From: Astropecten irregularis
Lineage: Eukaryota > Echinodermata > Asteroidea > Paxillosida > Astropectinidae
Length of the DNA stretch: 64,000 nucleotides
Assembly: GCA_963971285.1 (NCBI GenBank)
Contig: OZ020256.1
Location: 7,876,501-7,940,500, forward strand
Direction: 5' to 3'
The notes under the pieces were generated by a model that saw only the letters and a program-made list of their open reading frames with translations, made no database searches and had not been told where the DNA came from. Numbering within the stretch: position 1 is the first letter of the stretch; each line of letters begins with the position of its first letter. The position numbers were made by a program, and so were the translations under genes. Positions 37,202-49,524 of the stretch are shown piece after piece.

Positions 37202-37700
37202 GGGGCCGTCCATAAAGTACGTACGCACGAGGGGGGGGGGGGGGGGTGTTACCGATGCGTACGCCATGCGTACAGGAGGGGGGGGGGGATTCAGGCCAAT
37301 GCGTACCGTATACAAACGAAACATTTGCATAATCATTTCGCGCTAAAAGAGATGGGGAAAAACGAGAAAAAAAGCACCGGGATTGTTTTGTTTTTTCCCT
37401 TTTTTCTTATTCAATAATAAAAAAAAGTAAATTGCATCTGTAAATGTATAAAAAACGGTTACACTTTAGTCATTTATCACAGAATTTGAAAGTGACGTCC
37501 CAATAACGGTACCGGCGCCGATTATTTTGACATTTTAATGATGCTAAAAACAAGGCACTACGAAAAGTGAAAACCTAATGTGGAATGCGTATGCGCACGG
37601 GGGGGAGGTGGGACCAATGCGTACGCCATGCGTACAGGGGGGAGGGGGGGGGGGGTAAACAAGTCGGCATTTCGTGCGTACGTACTTTATGGACGGTCCC
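37202..37700. mobile_element. Harbinger-like MITE, 499 bp, TTA target duplication
   Basis: Inverted ends of about 27 bp (left GGGGCCGTCCATAAAGTACG, right CGTACTTTATGGACGGTCCC) are flanked by TTA at 37199-37201 and 37701-37703. A 3-bp TWA duplication with GGG ends is typical of PIF/Harbinger. Each end is followed by a long G run and a CGTACGCCATGCGTAC palindrome. No transposase is present. Confidence 0.85.
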
Positions 37701-37703
37701 TTA

Positions 37704-38779
37704 CAGTCCAGTACCGTTTGTTGGAACTGGTCTTTAGCACAATTGTACAAAATCCTGCACTGAAAGCAGAAATTGAAGCCATTAGGTATAACGAAAAGTA
37801 ATTCCTATTTCTTTACCGTGCTTTTGTTAGTATGCATGCATTAACAAATCACTTCTTGATTAAAATATTAAATGCAACGTACTTGTCTCACTTAGCGATC
37901 AGTGGCCTCGATGCAGTACACATGACGCACTGGGAACGGTGGAAAACCACGCGTGAAACTAGTTTTTGTCACGACTTGTTGAATAACTGTCGAATGAAAA
38001 CAATTCAGAAGTACATATCAATTATTGTGAAACTTTAAGCACAACGTTGCTTTCTTTGCGTCTTGCTATATCAAGTCACCGAAGAGAACTTGGTCTAAAT
38101 TGTCCTCAAAATGATACAAACATGTTCTGCACATTTACAATACATTTTTTGCACCGATACCCAGATAAACGTGGAAAGCTGCCAAAAGAAAATGCATGTG
38201 CGCAGTAGAACCTTTTGCATGACTAGTCCTAGACATGAAATAGGGCTTAATAGACCCAGCACACACTATGCACTGATAACTCCATGGCAACATGTTGAAC
38301 AAGCAATAGCTGAAATCAAAATAGTAAATGTAGGCCACGAAAATAATCAAAATGCCAACAGTTCTTCACAGGTAGGAAATTTGCCATGCAGCTGCACCCA
38401 TACGACAGTATTTCAACATCAAGACACACTGTTTCCCATTCAAAGATACAGGAAGTCATTTTGTTTCTTCTCAAATGATAATATAATGGCATCACCCTGT
38501 GCAAATTGACGGCGTATATCATAATCGGTGTTTACGAGAGAAAACAATAAATAAATAATGGTTTCTGATTTTAGGTGTTTTGTGTTTAAATTTGAATGCT
38601 GATACCTACGTCAGCTGATGTGTTTTTACCGATGACACAATTTATAGTATTTCAAATGAACATTTGATTTCAGAGAATGCATAATATTAAATTCATACAT
38701 AGTATGCCTTCAAAAGCAGACTACAGCCAAACGTCGCTACCTTTCAGCTAAAAACGTGAGCCATCGAACACTCATTTTC
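37704..38779. other. Intergenic with a doubtful open frame
   Basis: A + strand frame at 38111-38509 (132 aa) has no recognised domain and is probably chance. No repeat was identified. Confidence 0.25.
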
Positions 38780-38783
38780 TTAA

Positions 38784-39338
38784 ATGGGTCTCTGCAATGG
38801 GAATATTATGAATTGAACGTGTGCCAATAAAAAAACTGTACATGGGGATTGTAATTTTACCCACTTCCTCACACTGATTCAGGGTTAAAGACATGTTTTT
38901 TGGTTTGTATGCTAATTAGCATTTCCATATTCATGAGCAAAACTGTGATGTCATCTGGGGAACTGAGAGCAGTAACCCAATTGATTTGTGCACAAAAAGT
39001 TGCAGTTGTTTTATATGTTTTCTGACAGACCTTTTCCTCCTCAATGGTTTTATTTTGCCAAATATGTTCCCTTCACTCAACTGGTGGTGTAATTTTTTTA
39101 CCAAACCATTTCTGTAGGTCAAGTTTGCCTCTTCATTTCTTATGTTTTTTCATTATATTTTGGCTGTTGGTTCCCTACATGAGTATGCGTGAAAATCCCC
39201 CGTTTTACAAAGCCATTCAAAGGAAAACTAACTGCTGGTTTGAAACCAAAATAAGACTTGCCATTCATTATTTGTCAGTATATTCTCTGTATGAAGGCAA
39301 TAAAATAACCTGATTGAAAAAAGCACTGCAGTCGCCCC
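38784..39338 (-). mobile_element. R1 element, uninterrupted, 555 bp, inverted
   Basis: It is flanked by TTAA (38780-38783 and 39339-39342). The ends ATGGGTCTCTGCA and CTGCAGTCGCCCC are imperfect inverted repeats. It is collinear in reverse with 153-385 plus 3396-3907 and shows both insertion sites of that copy empty. Confidence 0.8.
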
Positions 39339-39342
39339 TTAA

Positions 39343-41847
39343 CATTTTTTCACGATGAACAACCTCCTTTGTAGTATATGTACATGTATATACAAATTCA
39401 TTGGCACGGTTACTGAAAAGTGCGTTCAGTCAGTTATTTTAGAAATCATACCGCAAATAAGGATCATAAAAAGCGCATTCAAAAACGGTATTATAAATAA
39501 TATGTATATAATATTTAAAAAAACGTAAATACTAAATTATTATAAATACGCATGGGAACAATCTGGAAACAATTCAAACCCATTAAAATGTTCAAAACGT
39601 ATCCACTGACGATAATAAACAAAATTCGTAGCGGCAAGCTCCAAAGCAGTATATGAGGTTGTATAAGATTAATGATACTGTTATTTATAATTGGAGTGTT
39701 GAGGGGAGCCTCTCTGGTGCCATCTGGCGTGGGAGCAGACATAGGCCTATAACAACAAACTACAGTACATTATACAGCAAAGCCATTTTTTGTATTCTTA
39801 ACATGTCATTCTCAGGCTATGTATTTCTGTATATTCATCAAAATGATGTTCACGAATAGCATACAATTACATTAAACACGGGCTGTTATCAGTTCCTAGT
39901 TCACAAGCTTACTGTCGTTCCGCTCTATTTGACGACATTAATTGCAATGAGTACCAAAAGAACAAATTGGCAGAGGTGTGACGAAACAGTGAAATATGAG
40001 GTATGGATTGATGAGAAAGTATGAAACTAAAAGAAAGAGTATGGGACATTATTTTCAAACAGGAAATAAAACAAAATAATAAGCAAGGATTAAAAAGGGG
40101 ATTGCATCATAATTATTAATTCCATAGTAATCTGCATGAAATACTCAAGGACTTTGACAGAACGTATGTGAAGCCTCAGAGTCAGCAATAACACTAGGCC
40201 TAGTCGCTGACTATATTGAGCAAAAAAACTAGCCTAGTATCTAGCTAATGGGAAAACGACATCAATTATATATCTCAGCGAGTTTTGTATGAGTATGCAT
40301 TGTGGGACATATTGTTTTAGACGTCATTCTTATCATGAGCCGTTCTCGATGCAAATGTATGTACATTTTTCCTATTGAAATTAAGAATCTTATTACACTT
40401 AATTGCACTACAGTACCTTTAAGAGTTCAATGTATTTTGTGTAAAATATGCAATCCCTAATTGACTCAAATGAATTATTTCCACGCAAAAAGGAAATCTG
40501 TTACGAACGAATAAAATACAAGTTGTCAAAATGTGATAGGTTAAATGGCATGTTAATGCATGCAGTCATCTATGTAAGTGTATCTATGTAAATACAAAAT
40601 GGACAGTATAGTTCATTTTAAGAATCCTACATTTTCTTGATAAAAATCTTTCAACCTCACAGGTATAAAGGCATGCAGGTTTCAATTACCTTTAAACAAT
40701 ACTTATTTGGAATACACTATGCTCGGTGATTTTCTTTCCAAATGACCTGATCCGTAGGTATTGGTGAGCTATCTGACGAATCAGGACAACAACCCATGAC
40801 TTGAATAAGCTTGCTTCTCTTTGAGAACATCAAGGGCATCTTGTGTGAATATTGGATATTAGGAAGTAGTTGCCAACCATCGTCTGACTGTAGCGTGATT
40901 GCCTTTTGTATGAAATCGTAAGCCTTTCTGGAGCAGTATTAATACGGGTAAATGGAAAAAAGTTTTTAAATCCTCACTGTACTCGTTTGGTGAGGATTGT
41001 CCATTCTCTTTAATCATTTTAAGCTGCAGATGAGGAAAATCAGACTCCATTGCCCAAGCTTTGTCATTTGGAACAAGCCATTTCTTCTTCATAGTTTGAA
41101 ATCCTTGCCCTTTTGTCCTTGACGGTTGTTGTATACCTCCTTCTCCAGATGTCGATATTTACGTTATTCCTGCCTATTTTCGTCTTCCTACTCAGTGATG
41201 CGGGCTTTCAAGGTTGACGGTAAATTCATCATTGGCGACAGGGCATTTGGGTGATGTCCCCTTCCACAGTAGTCCCAATTCAAGGGCATTCCATCGACAC
41301 TATTGGGCTCGAGATTCCATTAACACTGATTTGCATTGCGACCTCTTCCCAGTCGCAGGAAGAAGTCCGGTTATCAGATACTGCCTTAATGTTGGAATAC
41401 TGACTGCTGCATCAAAAGAAGCATAATCAATTAAGTCGTTAACAGACCCCATCGGGAATGAAAGTTGACGGATCAGACGGTAAGTATTAAGCAGAGTGTG
41501 CACTGTCAACAATTTCGGTAACAATCTCAGTAATATCCCAAATAGCAAGATTCAGTGGCCCACCGTCGGCTAAAACAGGTTGCCCACTCGTACTTTTGCT
41601 CATCTGCAAACCAGCGGCCCAATAGTGGCACACTAGCGGCCCTTCTGGTGGGACATAAATGGCAAACTAGCGGCCTAATGGTGGGTCACTAGTGTCAAAC
41701 TTGCGGCCTTAAGAGATGAAGTTTCAGGCTCTGAAAGGAAGGATTCCAGCAAGCTTCGCAATGTATCCCAAGCCCGTCATTTTCATTTAGGACACAAAAT
41801 GGCGGTAGTAAAATAAATCCCAAGCCTAGCCTCAAGCCTCATTTGGT
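39343..41847. other. Intergenic with possible decayed coding remnants
   Basis: Two - strand frames (40859-41092, 77 aa; 41300-41548, 82 aa) have ordinary amino-acid composition and could be pieces of an old gene or transposase, but no family is recognised. A degenerate GCGGCC-containing tandem segment lies at about 41560-41715. Confidence 0.25.
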
Positions 41848-42110
41848 AAAGGCCCATAGTCTTGGGAATCCTGTAAGGGCCGTAAGTTGCACACACTATG
41901 TAGCGCGCTACGTCGTCTCCATGACACACTGTTGAATAGGTATGATCACCTGCAGTGGCCTGCATGCACGTGTATGTACGTGTATGTTAATAGGCTGTGC
42001 CTGATTCAAAAGGTACACATGCGCAGTGTGTTTCCCACGTTTATTTTTTTTTTTTTGGGGGGGGGGGAGATTTTACAGGATTCCCAAGACTATGTTTGAG
42101 AGAGGCCTTT
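41848..42110. mobile_element. Inverted-repeat element (MITE-like), about 260 bp
   Basis: CATAGTCTTGGGAATCCTGT (41855-41874) recurs as its exact reverse complement at about 42075-42094. Outer AAAGGCC and GGCCTTT segments also pair. The interior has alternating CGTGTATGTACGTGTATG and a T-run/G-run. The target duplication is not clear. Confidence 0.65.
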
Positions 42111-42534
42111 ACGTACATACGTGCGTGCGTGCGGGTCAGTGCGGGTAATCGGTTTGTACGTTCGAGTAATAACATAGTCGCGAACCAAGGCTATAGAAGT
42201 TGACCTGCATCCGGTAATACGTGCGTGATGAACTGAATTATAATGGCAGTTAATACACTAAACAAGTAATTGGTATAGCGCGCATGATGGGGTATAAACA
42301 ATCGTGCTTTATGGCTCCGTTCACTCAGCAATTAATCGCGATTATTTATAAAAAAAGGCGCACTATAGAATCACAATTCATATTGCGGCGCAAATATCGC
42401 GATTACCTGTGTGTGTAAACGTGCCTTATGACTAACACCATTATATATTATTATTATTAGTTTTAATAGTAATAATTGTAATACATGTGGTACTGGTAGT
42501 TTGTAGATTTGTAATTTTAGTAGTGATTTAAATG

Positions 42535-42606
42535 GTTTTAATTGTAAAGCGTTTTGAGATTTTAATGTAAAACGCTATAAAAATTAATTATTATTATTAT
42601 TATTAC
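42535..42606 (+). mobile_element. LINE 3'-end fragment with (ATT)n tail
   Basis: AATTGTAAAGCGTTTTGAGA, then AAAACGCTATAAA and ATTATTATTATTATTATTA: the 3' terminal signature of CR1/L2-like elements, without coding sequence. Confidence 0.55.
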
Positions 42607-43455
42607 ACTTATTCGTTGATTAAGTTGAGCTTCGATAACCTCGGAATTTCTCCGGAATTAAGATGGTTTTATTTTATTTCCGCATGATAAAGAAACATTT
42701 AGTACATGATGTGCTAAGTATGCACTAAAAATCATTTTGTACTTGTACTTTTGCAAACCAAGGAATGGACGAAAGACAAACAAAAAAACCAACAAGTTCA
42801 AACGCCAAGCAAAATGATGATATGAATTATTATCCTTCTGTTATAATATCGACCTTGTTCTTAATATGAAACAATGTGGGTCTTAATAGACGCATTAAGG
42901 TTTTACAATTAAATAGTATTTTGAAGGAACGTAATAATTCCGATATTTTTCTCATTCCACAATTCTGTTTGTATGTCACATCAGGGGCTCCGTAGAAGTT
43001 TGTCACTAGTTTACAGTTTAACAAAACAGAAACAATTGGTTCATATTGTTTATTGCATGCTGGAATAATACGTTTTCCTTCAGCTGAGGTACAATGGCCT
43101 GTCCCTCTGCTAAAAATCGAAGAACCTTGTTCTTGATTAAAACTGATAAAGAACAAGGTACACTCTCATGGCTAGTGTATGCGGTGTAGTGTATGCCTAT
43201 ACCTTACTCCGTGGCGATCAGAGGGGTGAAATGTGGCTGTTGAGTTGTGTGCTTTAGCGTGTTTCTAAATACCAACTCGGTATAACTCGGCCTCAAATGG
43301 ACATTTCATTTTTACGAGTGGATTGGCTCACGGTGACTTCACGGGTGATTCGGTTACGTATTCTGTTAATTTATTGTCACATTGCAATTGAATATTATTG
43401 TGTGCAGGGAGTGTGCATGTCTGCCCTGACGACCATCTGTTCGGAGTATTGAGAC
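42607..43455. other. Intergenic, nothing recognised
   Basis: No supported gene or repeat was seen. Confidence 0.4.
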
Positions 43456-43461
43456 TATCAA

Positions 43462-46400
43462 TGTGAAAGCTCAATGGGACAGGACGCAATGTGAAAGCTC
43501 TTAATATGGGACAGGAGGTAGTGTGAAAGCTCTAAATAAGGGACAGGAGGTAATGTGAAAGCTCTAAATATGAGACAGGAGGTAATGTGAAAGCTCTAAA
43601 TATGGGACAGGAGGTAATGTGAAAGCTCTAAATATTGGACAGGAGGTAGTGTGAAAGCTCTAAACATGGTACAGGAGGAAATGTGAAAGCTCTAAATATG
43701 GGACAGGAGGTAATGTAAAAGCTCTAAATATGGGACAGGAGGTAGTGTGAAAGCTCTAAATATGGGACAGGAGGTAATGTGAAAGCTCTAAAAATGGTAC
43801 AGGAGGTAATGTGAAAGCTCTAAATATGGGACAGGAGGTAATGTGAAAGCTCTAAATATGGGACAGGAGGTAATGTAAAAGCTCTAAATATGGGACAGGA
43901 GGTAGTGTGAAAGCTCTAAATATCATACAGGAGGTAATGTGAAAGCTCTAAATATGGGACAGGAGGTAATGTAAAAGCTCTAAATATGGGACAGGAGGTA
44001 ATGTGAAAGCTCTAAATATGAGACAGGAGGTAATGTGAAAGCTCTAAATATGGGACAGGAGGTAATGTGAAAGCTCTAAATATGAGACAGGAGGTAATGT
44101 GAAAGCTCTAAATATGGGACAGGAGGTAATGTGAAAGCTCTAAACATGGTACAGGAGGTAATGTGAAAGCTCTAAATATGGGACAGGAGGTAGTGTGAAA
44201 GCTCTAAATATGGGACAGGAGGTAGTGTGAAAGCTCTAAATATGGGACAGGAGGTAATGTGAAAGCTCTAAATATGGTACAGGAGGTAGTGTGAAAGCTC
44301 TAAACATGGTACAGGAGGTAATGTGAAAGCTCTAAACATGGGACAGGAGGTAGTGTGAAAGCTCTCAATATGGGACAGGAGGTAATGTGAAAGCTCTAAA
44401 TATGGGACAGGAGGTAATGTGAAAGCTCTAAATATGAGACAGGAATTAATGTGAAAGCTCTAAATATGGGACAGGAGGTAATGTGAAAGCTCTAAATATG
44501 AGACAGGAGGTAATGTGAAAGCTCTAAATATGGGACAGGAGGTAATGTGAAAGCTCTAAATATGAGACAGGAGGTAATGTGAAAGCTCTAAATATGGGAC
44601 AGGAGGTAGTGTGAAAGCTCTAAATATGGGACAGGAGGTAATGTGAAAGCTCTAAATATGGGACAGGAGGTAATAATAATAATAATAAAGCACTTACAAG
44701 GCGCACTTGATCTGAAAATACATTCAAAGGCTCCGGTCTAAGGTGGAAAACGAAAAACTCAATTGTGTGTTCACGATGAAAAAGCCATTGAGAAAAAGAA
44801 TGTTTTAAGATGCTGTTGAAAATGTTTGATGTCATGTTCTTGTCTTAGATGGTCAGGGAGCGTATTCCATAAGCGGGGTGCAATGCTAGAAAAGGCTCTG
44901 TCTCCATAACTGGCCAGCCGAGTCCGAGGAACAATGAGGGTATTACTTGTTGACCTCAGACCCGACCTGACAGAGCGGGGTTGCAACATGTTCTTTAAAT
45001 AAAGAGGGCCAGCGCCGTGGAGTGTCTTGAATGTTAGGAGGAGGATCTTGAACTGAATTCTGTATTTGATCGGTAACCAATGTAGCTTGTTGAGGATGGG
45101 AGTTATATGATTTGATCTTTTGGAGCTTGTAAGAAGTCGTGCGGCAGCGTTTTGTACGAGTTGCAAACGATGAGTGGTACTTTGGGGGAGACCGGTGAGA
45201 AGGCTTTTGCAAAAGTCGAGTTTGTTGGTGACAATGCATAAATGAGTTGCTCTGCTGCATTTTGAGAAAGTAGATGTCTGATATTTGCTATTCTTCTTAG
45301 ATGCATGTATGATGTCTGACAAACCTTGGACACATGTTTTTCAAAGTTCAAGAATCTGTCAAACATCACACCGAGATTACGAGCATCCGTACTGGGAACA
45401 AGAATAGCATCACCTAATTGCAGGTTATGGATTTTGATTTTGTGTTGGAGTTGTGGCGAAGAAATGATCATTAAATTTGTCTTGTGTGGGTTGAACTTCA
45501 AAAAGTTATCTAGCATCCATGTCTGGATATCGTGCAAGCATGTGGTAAGAGAAGTAAGCATCTTAGTATTATCATCTTCAAGGTTGGGACTGAATGAAGT
45601 GTAAAGCTGGGTGTCATCTGCATAAAAATGTGACTGGATATTATGTTGCCGTGCAATTTCACCAAGAGGCGTTGTATAGAGAGTAAAAAGGATCGGACTG
45701 AGGACAGATCCCTGGGGAACCCCATGTTTAACTTTAATCACTGCAGAAGAGTCCCCTTGTATCTGAACGATCTGGTGGCGGTCACTAATGTATGAGTTAA
45801 ACCAGTTTAATGCTAAACCCTGGATGCCAAAACTATTGGAAAGTCTATGAATAAGTACCCGAGTGATCAATGGTGTCAAAGGCCGCTGAGAGATCGAGAA
45901 GGACTAGCAGCACGGCTTTTTTGTTGTCCACGGCACACATGATGTCATTATGAACTTTAATAAGGGCCGTTTCGACACTGTGGCAACTTCTGTACGCAGA
46001 CTGATGATTTTCACGCAGCTGTTGTTTGGACAAGTGTGCATTTAGTCTTCCTGCAACCACTTTCTCAGTGACCTTTGACACAAATGACAAGTTTGATATT
46101 GGACGATAGTTTTTCATGTCGTTACTGTCCAATGATGGGTTTTTGATAGCTGGGGTAAAAAAGCTCTAAATATGGGACAGGAGGTAATGTGAAAGCTCTA
46201 AACATGGGACAGGAGGTAATGTGAAAGCTCTAAATATGAGACAGGAGGTAATGTGAAAGCTCTAAATATGGGACAGGAGGTAATGTGAAAGCTCTAAATA
46301 TGGGACAGGAGGTAATGTGAAAGCTCTAAATATTGGACAGGAGGTAGTGTGAAAGCTCTAAATATTGGACAGGAGGTAGTGTGAAAGCTCTAAACATGGG

Positions 46401-47573
46401 ACAGGAGGTAATGTGAAAGCTCTAAATATGGGACAGGAGGTAATGTGAAAGCTCTAAATATGGTACAGAAGGTAATGTGAAAGCTCTAAATATTGGACAG
46501 GAGGTAATGTGAAAGCTCTAAATATGGGACAGGAGGTAATGTGAAAGCTCTAAATATGGGACAGGAGGTAATGTGAAAGCTCTAAATATGGGACAGGAGG
46601 TAATGTGAAAGCTCTAAATATGAGACAGGAGGTAATGTGAAAGCTCTAAATATGAGACAGGAGGTAATGTGAAAGCTCTCAATATGGGACAGGAGGTAAT
46701 GTGAAAGCTCTAAATATGGGACAGGAGGTAATGTGAAAGCTCTAAATATGGGACAGGAGGTAATGTGAAAGCTCTAAATATGAGACAGGAGGTAATGTGA
46801 AAGCTCTAAATATGGGACAGGAGGTAATGTGAAAGCTCTAAATATGAGACAGGAGGTAATGTGAAAGCTCTAAATATGGGACAGGAGGTAATGTGAAAGC
46901 TCTAAATATTGGACAGGAGGTAGTGTGAAAGCTCTAAACATGGGACAGGAGGTAATGTGAAAGCTCTAAATATGGGACAGGAGGTAATGTGAAAGCTCTA
47001 AATATGGTACAGAAGGTAATGTGAAAGCTCTAAATATGAGACAGGAGGTAATGTGAAAGCTCTAAATATGGGACAGGAGGTAATGTGAAAGCTCTAAATA
47101 TGGGACAGGAGGTAATGTGAAAGCTCTAAATATTGGACAGGAGGTAGTGTGAAAGCTCTAAACATGGGACAGGAGGTAATGTGAAAGCTCTAAATATTGG
47201 ACAGGAGGTAATGTGAAAGCTCTAAATATGGGACAGGAGGTAATGTGAAAGCTCTAAATATGGGACAGGGGGTAATGTGAAAGCTCTAAATATGGGACAG
47301 GAGGTAATGTGAAAGCTCTAAACATGGTACAGGAGGTAATGTGAAAGCTCTAAATATGCATGGGACAGGAGGTAATGTGAAAGCTCTAAATAAGGGACAG
47401 GAGGTAATGTGAAAGCTCTAAATATGGGACAGGAGGTAATGTGAAAGCTCTAAATATGAGACAGGAGGTAATGTGAAAGCTCTAAATATGGGACAGGAGG
47501 TAATGTGAAAGCTCTAAATATGGGACAGGAGGTAATGTGAAAGCTCTAAATATGGGACAGGAGGTAATGTGAG
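43462..47573. repeat. Satellite array, 32-bp unit, about 80 copies, split by a LINE
   Basis: The unit is GTGAAAGCTCTAAATATGGG followed by ACAGGAGGTAAT. About 38 units lie left (43462-44672) and about 44 right (46162-47573) of the LINE. Point variants (GAGACA, GGTACA, ATTGGACA, AACATGG, GTAGTG) are distributed in blocks; one run of variants recurs 544 bp apart (46361 and 46905), exactly 17 units. One unit near 47352 has a 4-bp insertion. Confidence 0.97.
44672..46161 (-). pseudogene. 5'-truncated CR1/L2-type LINE with broken reverse transcriptase
   Basis: On the - strand the sequence begins inside the reverse-transcriptase domain (NYRPISNLS near 46110, LDLSAAFDTIDH near 45880) and continues with GVPQGSVLSPILF (about 45729-45690) and the catalytic FYADD (about 45627-45613). 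The C-terminal region typical of CR1/L2 proteins follows (QNAAARLLTS, LHWLP, YGDRAFSS, LWNTLP). The endonuclease domain is missing. The frame is broken near 45858, where one extra G shifts it, and again near 45250-45320, so no active enzyme is encoded. The 3' end carries an (ATT)n tail at 44672-44689. It lies inside the 32-bp satellite; no clear target duplication is visible. Confidence 0.9.
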
Positions 47574-48482
47574 TCGATGGAAATGAATAAAAAATCATTT
47601 GTTACCCTCTTCTTACGCTGCGCAGCTATTCACATGATATATCCCCCAATATTTGAGGTGGGGGGATGGCGTGTATTTTCATCCCCCCAATATTCGAGGT
47701 TGAATGTCATTCAAGTTTATTGTATAGAAATATTACATGATCCTTGTTTTTTAGTCTTCGCAGTGAATTTATACTGTTAAATTCTTCTGAATATCGTTTT
47801 TAAAATGCTCTAAAACGCGACTTTCCAACTCTGTTGTTATTAAAAAGTCCCAGTCGCTTCGCTCCCTCGCATAGGACACCAAATCACCAATCACCCCCCC
47901 CCCCCCCCCCCCCAATCATGAAAAGAAATCTACACCTATGCTTAAAATGTTAGGCAGATGTTGCGCTTCCATAATCATCTTTACAACATTTCCTTCATTT
48001 GGTTGCAAGTGTGGCTTCATAAGTGGCAATTGGTGAAGAAGAAGAAACGGTTAATTTTAATAAAAAAACTGAGCAAATAAAATCCAAGCTATATAAACCA
48101 AGCTTTCTGTATATTGCTGCAAGTCTCATGGCTTTGGAAGTTGACTGACATTGACATATGGGACTTAATATTAACCTTTAGTCGCTGTCAGTTCAAATGT
48201 GATCAATTAATTTGTTTCTATACATCTAGCGCCTCTCTCGCTGTGTTAAATGTACACGAACTGGGAGTGGCTTTGAATACATTCATTTCATTATCTTTTT
48301 ATTTGATGTACTATTTTCACATTTTTTAAACTATAGGTTTCCCCTGTCATTTTCGGCAAATGAGCGGCCATATAAAAGTTAAGTCTTTAAACGTTCAATA
48401 CATATCAACCTTTCCACCCAGAATCAAATGTGTGTTTATTTGGCAGCCATTTAAAAAGTGAAAAGTTTTTGAGACCAACGTA
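47574..48482. other. Intergenic with a C20 run
   Basis: A short inverted CCCCCAATATT/AATATTGGGGGG-like motif occurs near 47640-47700 and a long C run at about 47895-47913. No gene was recognised. Confidence 0.4.
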
Positions 48483-48483
48483 G

Positions 48484-48635
48484 GGCTGGATGGCTCAGTT
48501 GGTAGAGCGTCTGTACGGTATTCAGGAGGTCGCTGGTTTGAATCCCGCTCCAGTAAATATTTCTTTGTTCACGTCTCAATGACTTCAAAATTCAGTCAGT
48601 TTCCCTTGTGGTTATTTCATGATTATATTAATTTA
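48484..48635 (+). mobile_element. SINE1 copy with full tRNA-like head
   Basis: The tRNA-like head spans 48484-48555: an acceptor stem (GGCTGGA against TCCAGTA, imperfect), box A TGGCTCAGTTGGTAGAGCG and box B GGTTTGAATCC. It is followed by the TTTCTTTGTTCAC tail and the segment ATTCAGTCAGTTTCCCTTGT. The anticodon arm is degenerate, so it is a retroposon rather than a tRNA gene. Confidence 0.85.
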
Positions 48636-48880
48636 AAAAAAGCCGTATCCTCTTTGAGTGATCCCCCATGTACCGTTCCCAGGTTGCAGCATTCCTGCGT
48701 GTATCATTGAAACTATCCCAGGGGTGTGGCGGTGTGTGCGTGGTTTCATGGCTTCCTACTGCTAAACGAACACAGATGATTGATTATTGGGGTCACCACC
48801 AACGAACGTAGGGCTGGATGGCTCAGTTGGTAGAGCGCCTGTACGAATCCCGCTGCATTCAATTTTTCTTTGTTCACTTC
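48636..48880 (+). mobile_element. SINE1-associated 165-bp module plus second, deleted tRNA head
   Basis: AAGCCGTATCCTCTTTGAGT starts a module ending GGGGTCACCACCAAC, directly followed by another tRNA head (48812 onwards). That head has lost the anticodon and most of the T-arm before the TTTTTCTTTGTTCAC tail. The same module recurs at 52205 and 53200. Confidence 0.8.
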
Positions 48881-48884
48881 TCAA

Positions 48885-48990
48885 TAATAATAATAATACC
48901 ACGATTTATAAAGCGCATTTGCCAATGGATACAATGCGCATCAATTGAAATGATCTGGAAAAACAGCAAATAAGATGATAATTAATGAAA
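48885..48990 (-). mobile_element. LINE 3'-end fragment with (ATT)n tail
   Basis: AATAATAATAATACCACGAT followed by TTTATAAAGCGCATTTG; the same tail architecture as the fragments at 25715 and 44672. Confidence 0.5.
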
Positions 48991-49037
48991 GTGAAAAGAA
49001 AATAAGTGTGTGTTCAAATTATGCCCATACTGCAATA

Positions 49038-49295
49038 TTCATGACAGCACCCAAGAAGCAGGACAAGCCTAAACCATATTGCCCTCTACTGTGACAACAA
49101 GGAGCACTACCTTGTTGGATGCCCAGAGCTCAAGAAGCTGCACTAAAGACCCAGATTGTCACCTCGATACGTGGCAAGGATCAATGTTGGAAGTACGGTC
49201 GTTCCCACAAGCCCGACGACTACACCCTAAATATATCTTGCCATACACGCAAGCAAGTACACTAAATTGTTCTCCATGACGCTGCTCAGACGACC
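49038..49295 (+). pseudogene. Remnant of a BEL/Pao-type retrotransposon Gag zinc-knuckle region
   Basis: In shifting frames there are Cys/His clusters spaced like the zinc knuckles of BEL/Pao Gag proteins. The first is a CX3CX4HX4C-like cluster at about 49080-49125. A second cluster at about 49185-49245 has a CW..GRSHKPDD motif. A KQVH..VLHDAAQ motif follows at about 49248-49285. At least one frameshift (near 49092) and two stops (near 49143 and 49263) interrupt it. No LTR, protease or polymerase region was found nearby. Confidence 0.55.
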
Positions 49296-49344
49296 GTAAG
49301 TAGTATATGAGGGACATCTCGAGCCTATTTTGGGGGCGAAAAGA

Positions 49345-49515
49345 GGCCATTTGAGGAGACAGATGAGGAGGAAAGAGGCCTTTTTGAGGAAGAGGGAGGG
49401 AGGAGTTTGAGGAGGAGGTGGGAGTGGTGGTAGCGGGGGTACCTGTGGCGGAGGCGGAGGAGGAATGGGAGGAGGTGACTGTGGAGTGACAGAGGAGTGG
49501 GAGGGTATATGGGAT
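49345..49515. repeat. Polypurine (GGA-rich) low-complexity tract
   Basis: The + strand is nearly all purine, with repeated GAGGAGG and GGAGGAGG motifs. A polypyrimidine tract of opposite bias lies at 52010-52125. Translated proline-rich frames here are composition artefacts. Confidence 0.7.
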
Positions 49516-49524
49516 GGAAGAGAT

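Noticed and set aside
44771..46132. Active reverse transcriptase gene
   Set aside because: Two frame breaks, a missing endonuclease and 5' truncation show it is dead.
43462..47573. CRISPR-like array or ribosome-binding-site series (AGGAGG in each unit)
   Set aside because: The units are contiguous 32-bp tandem repeats without unique spacers, in a eukaryotic genome, with no cas genes.
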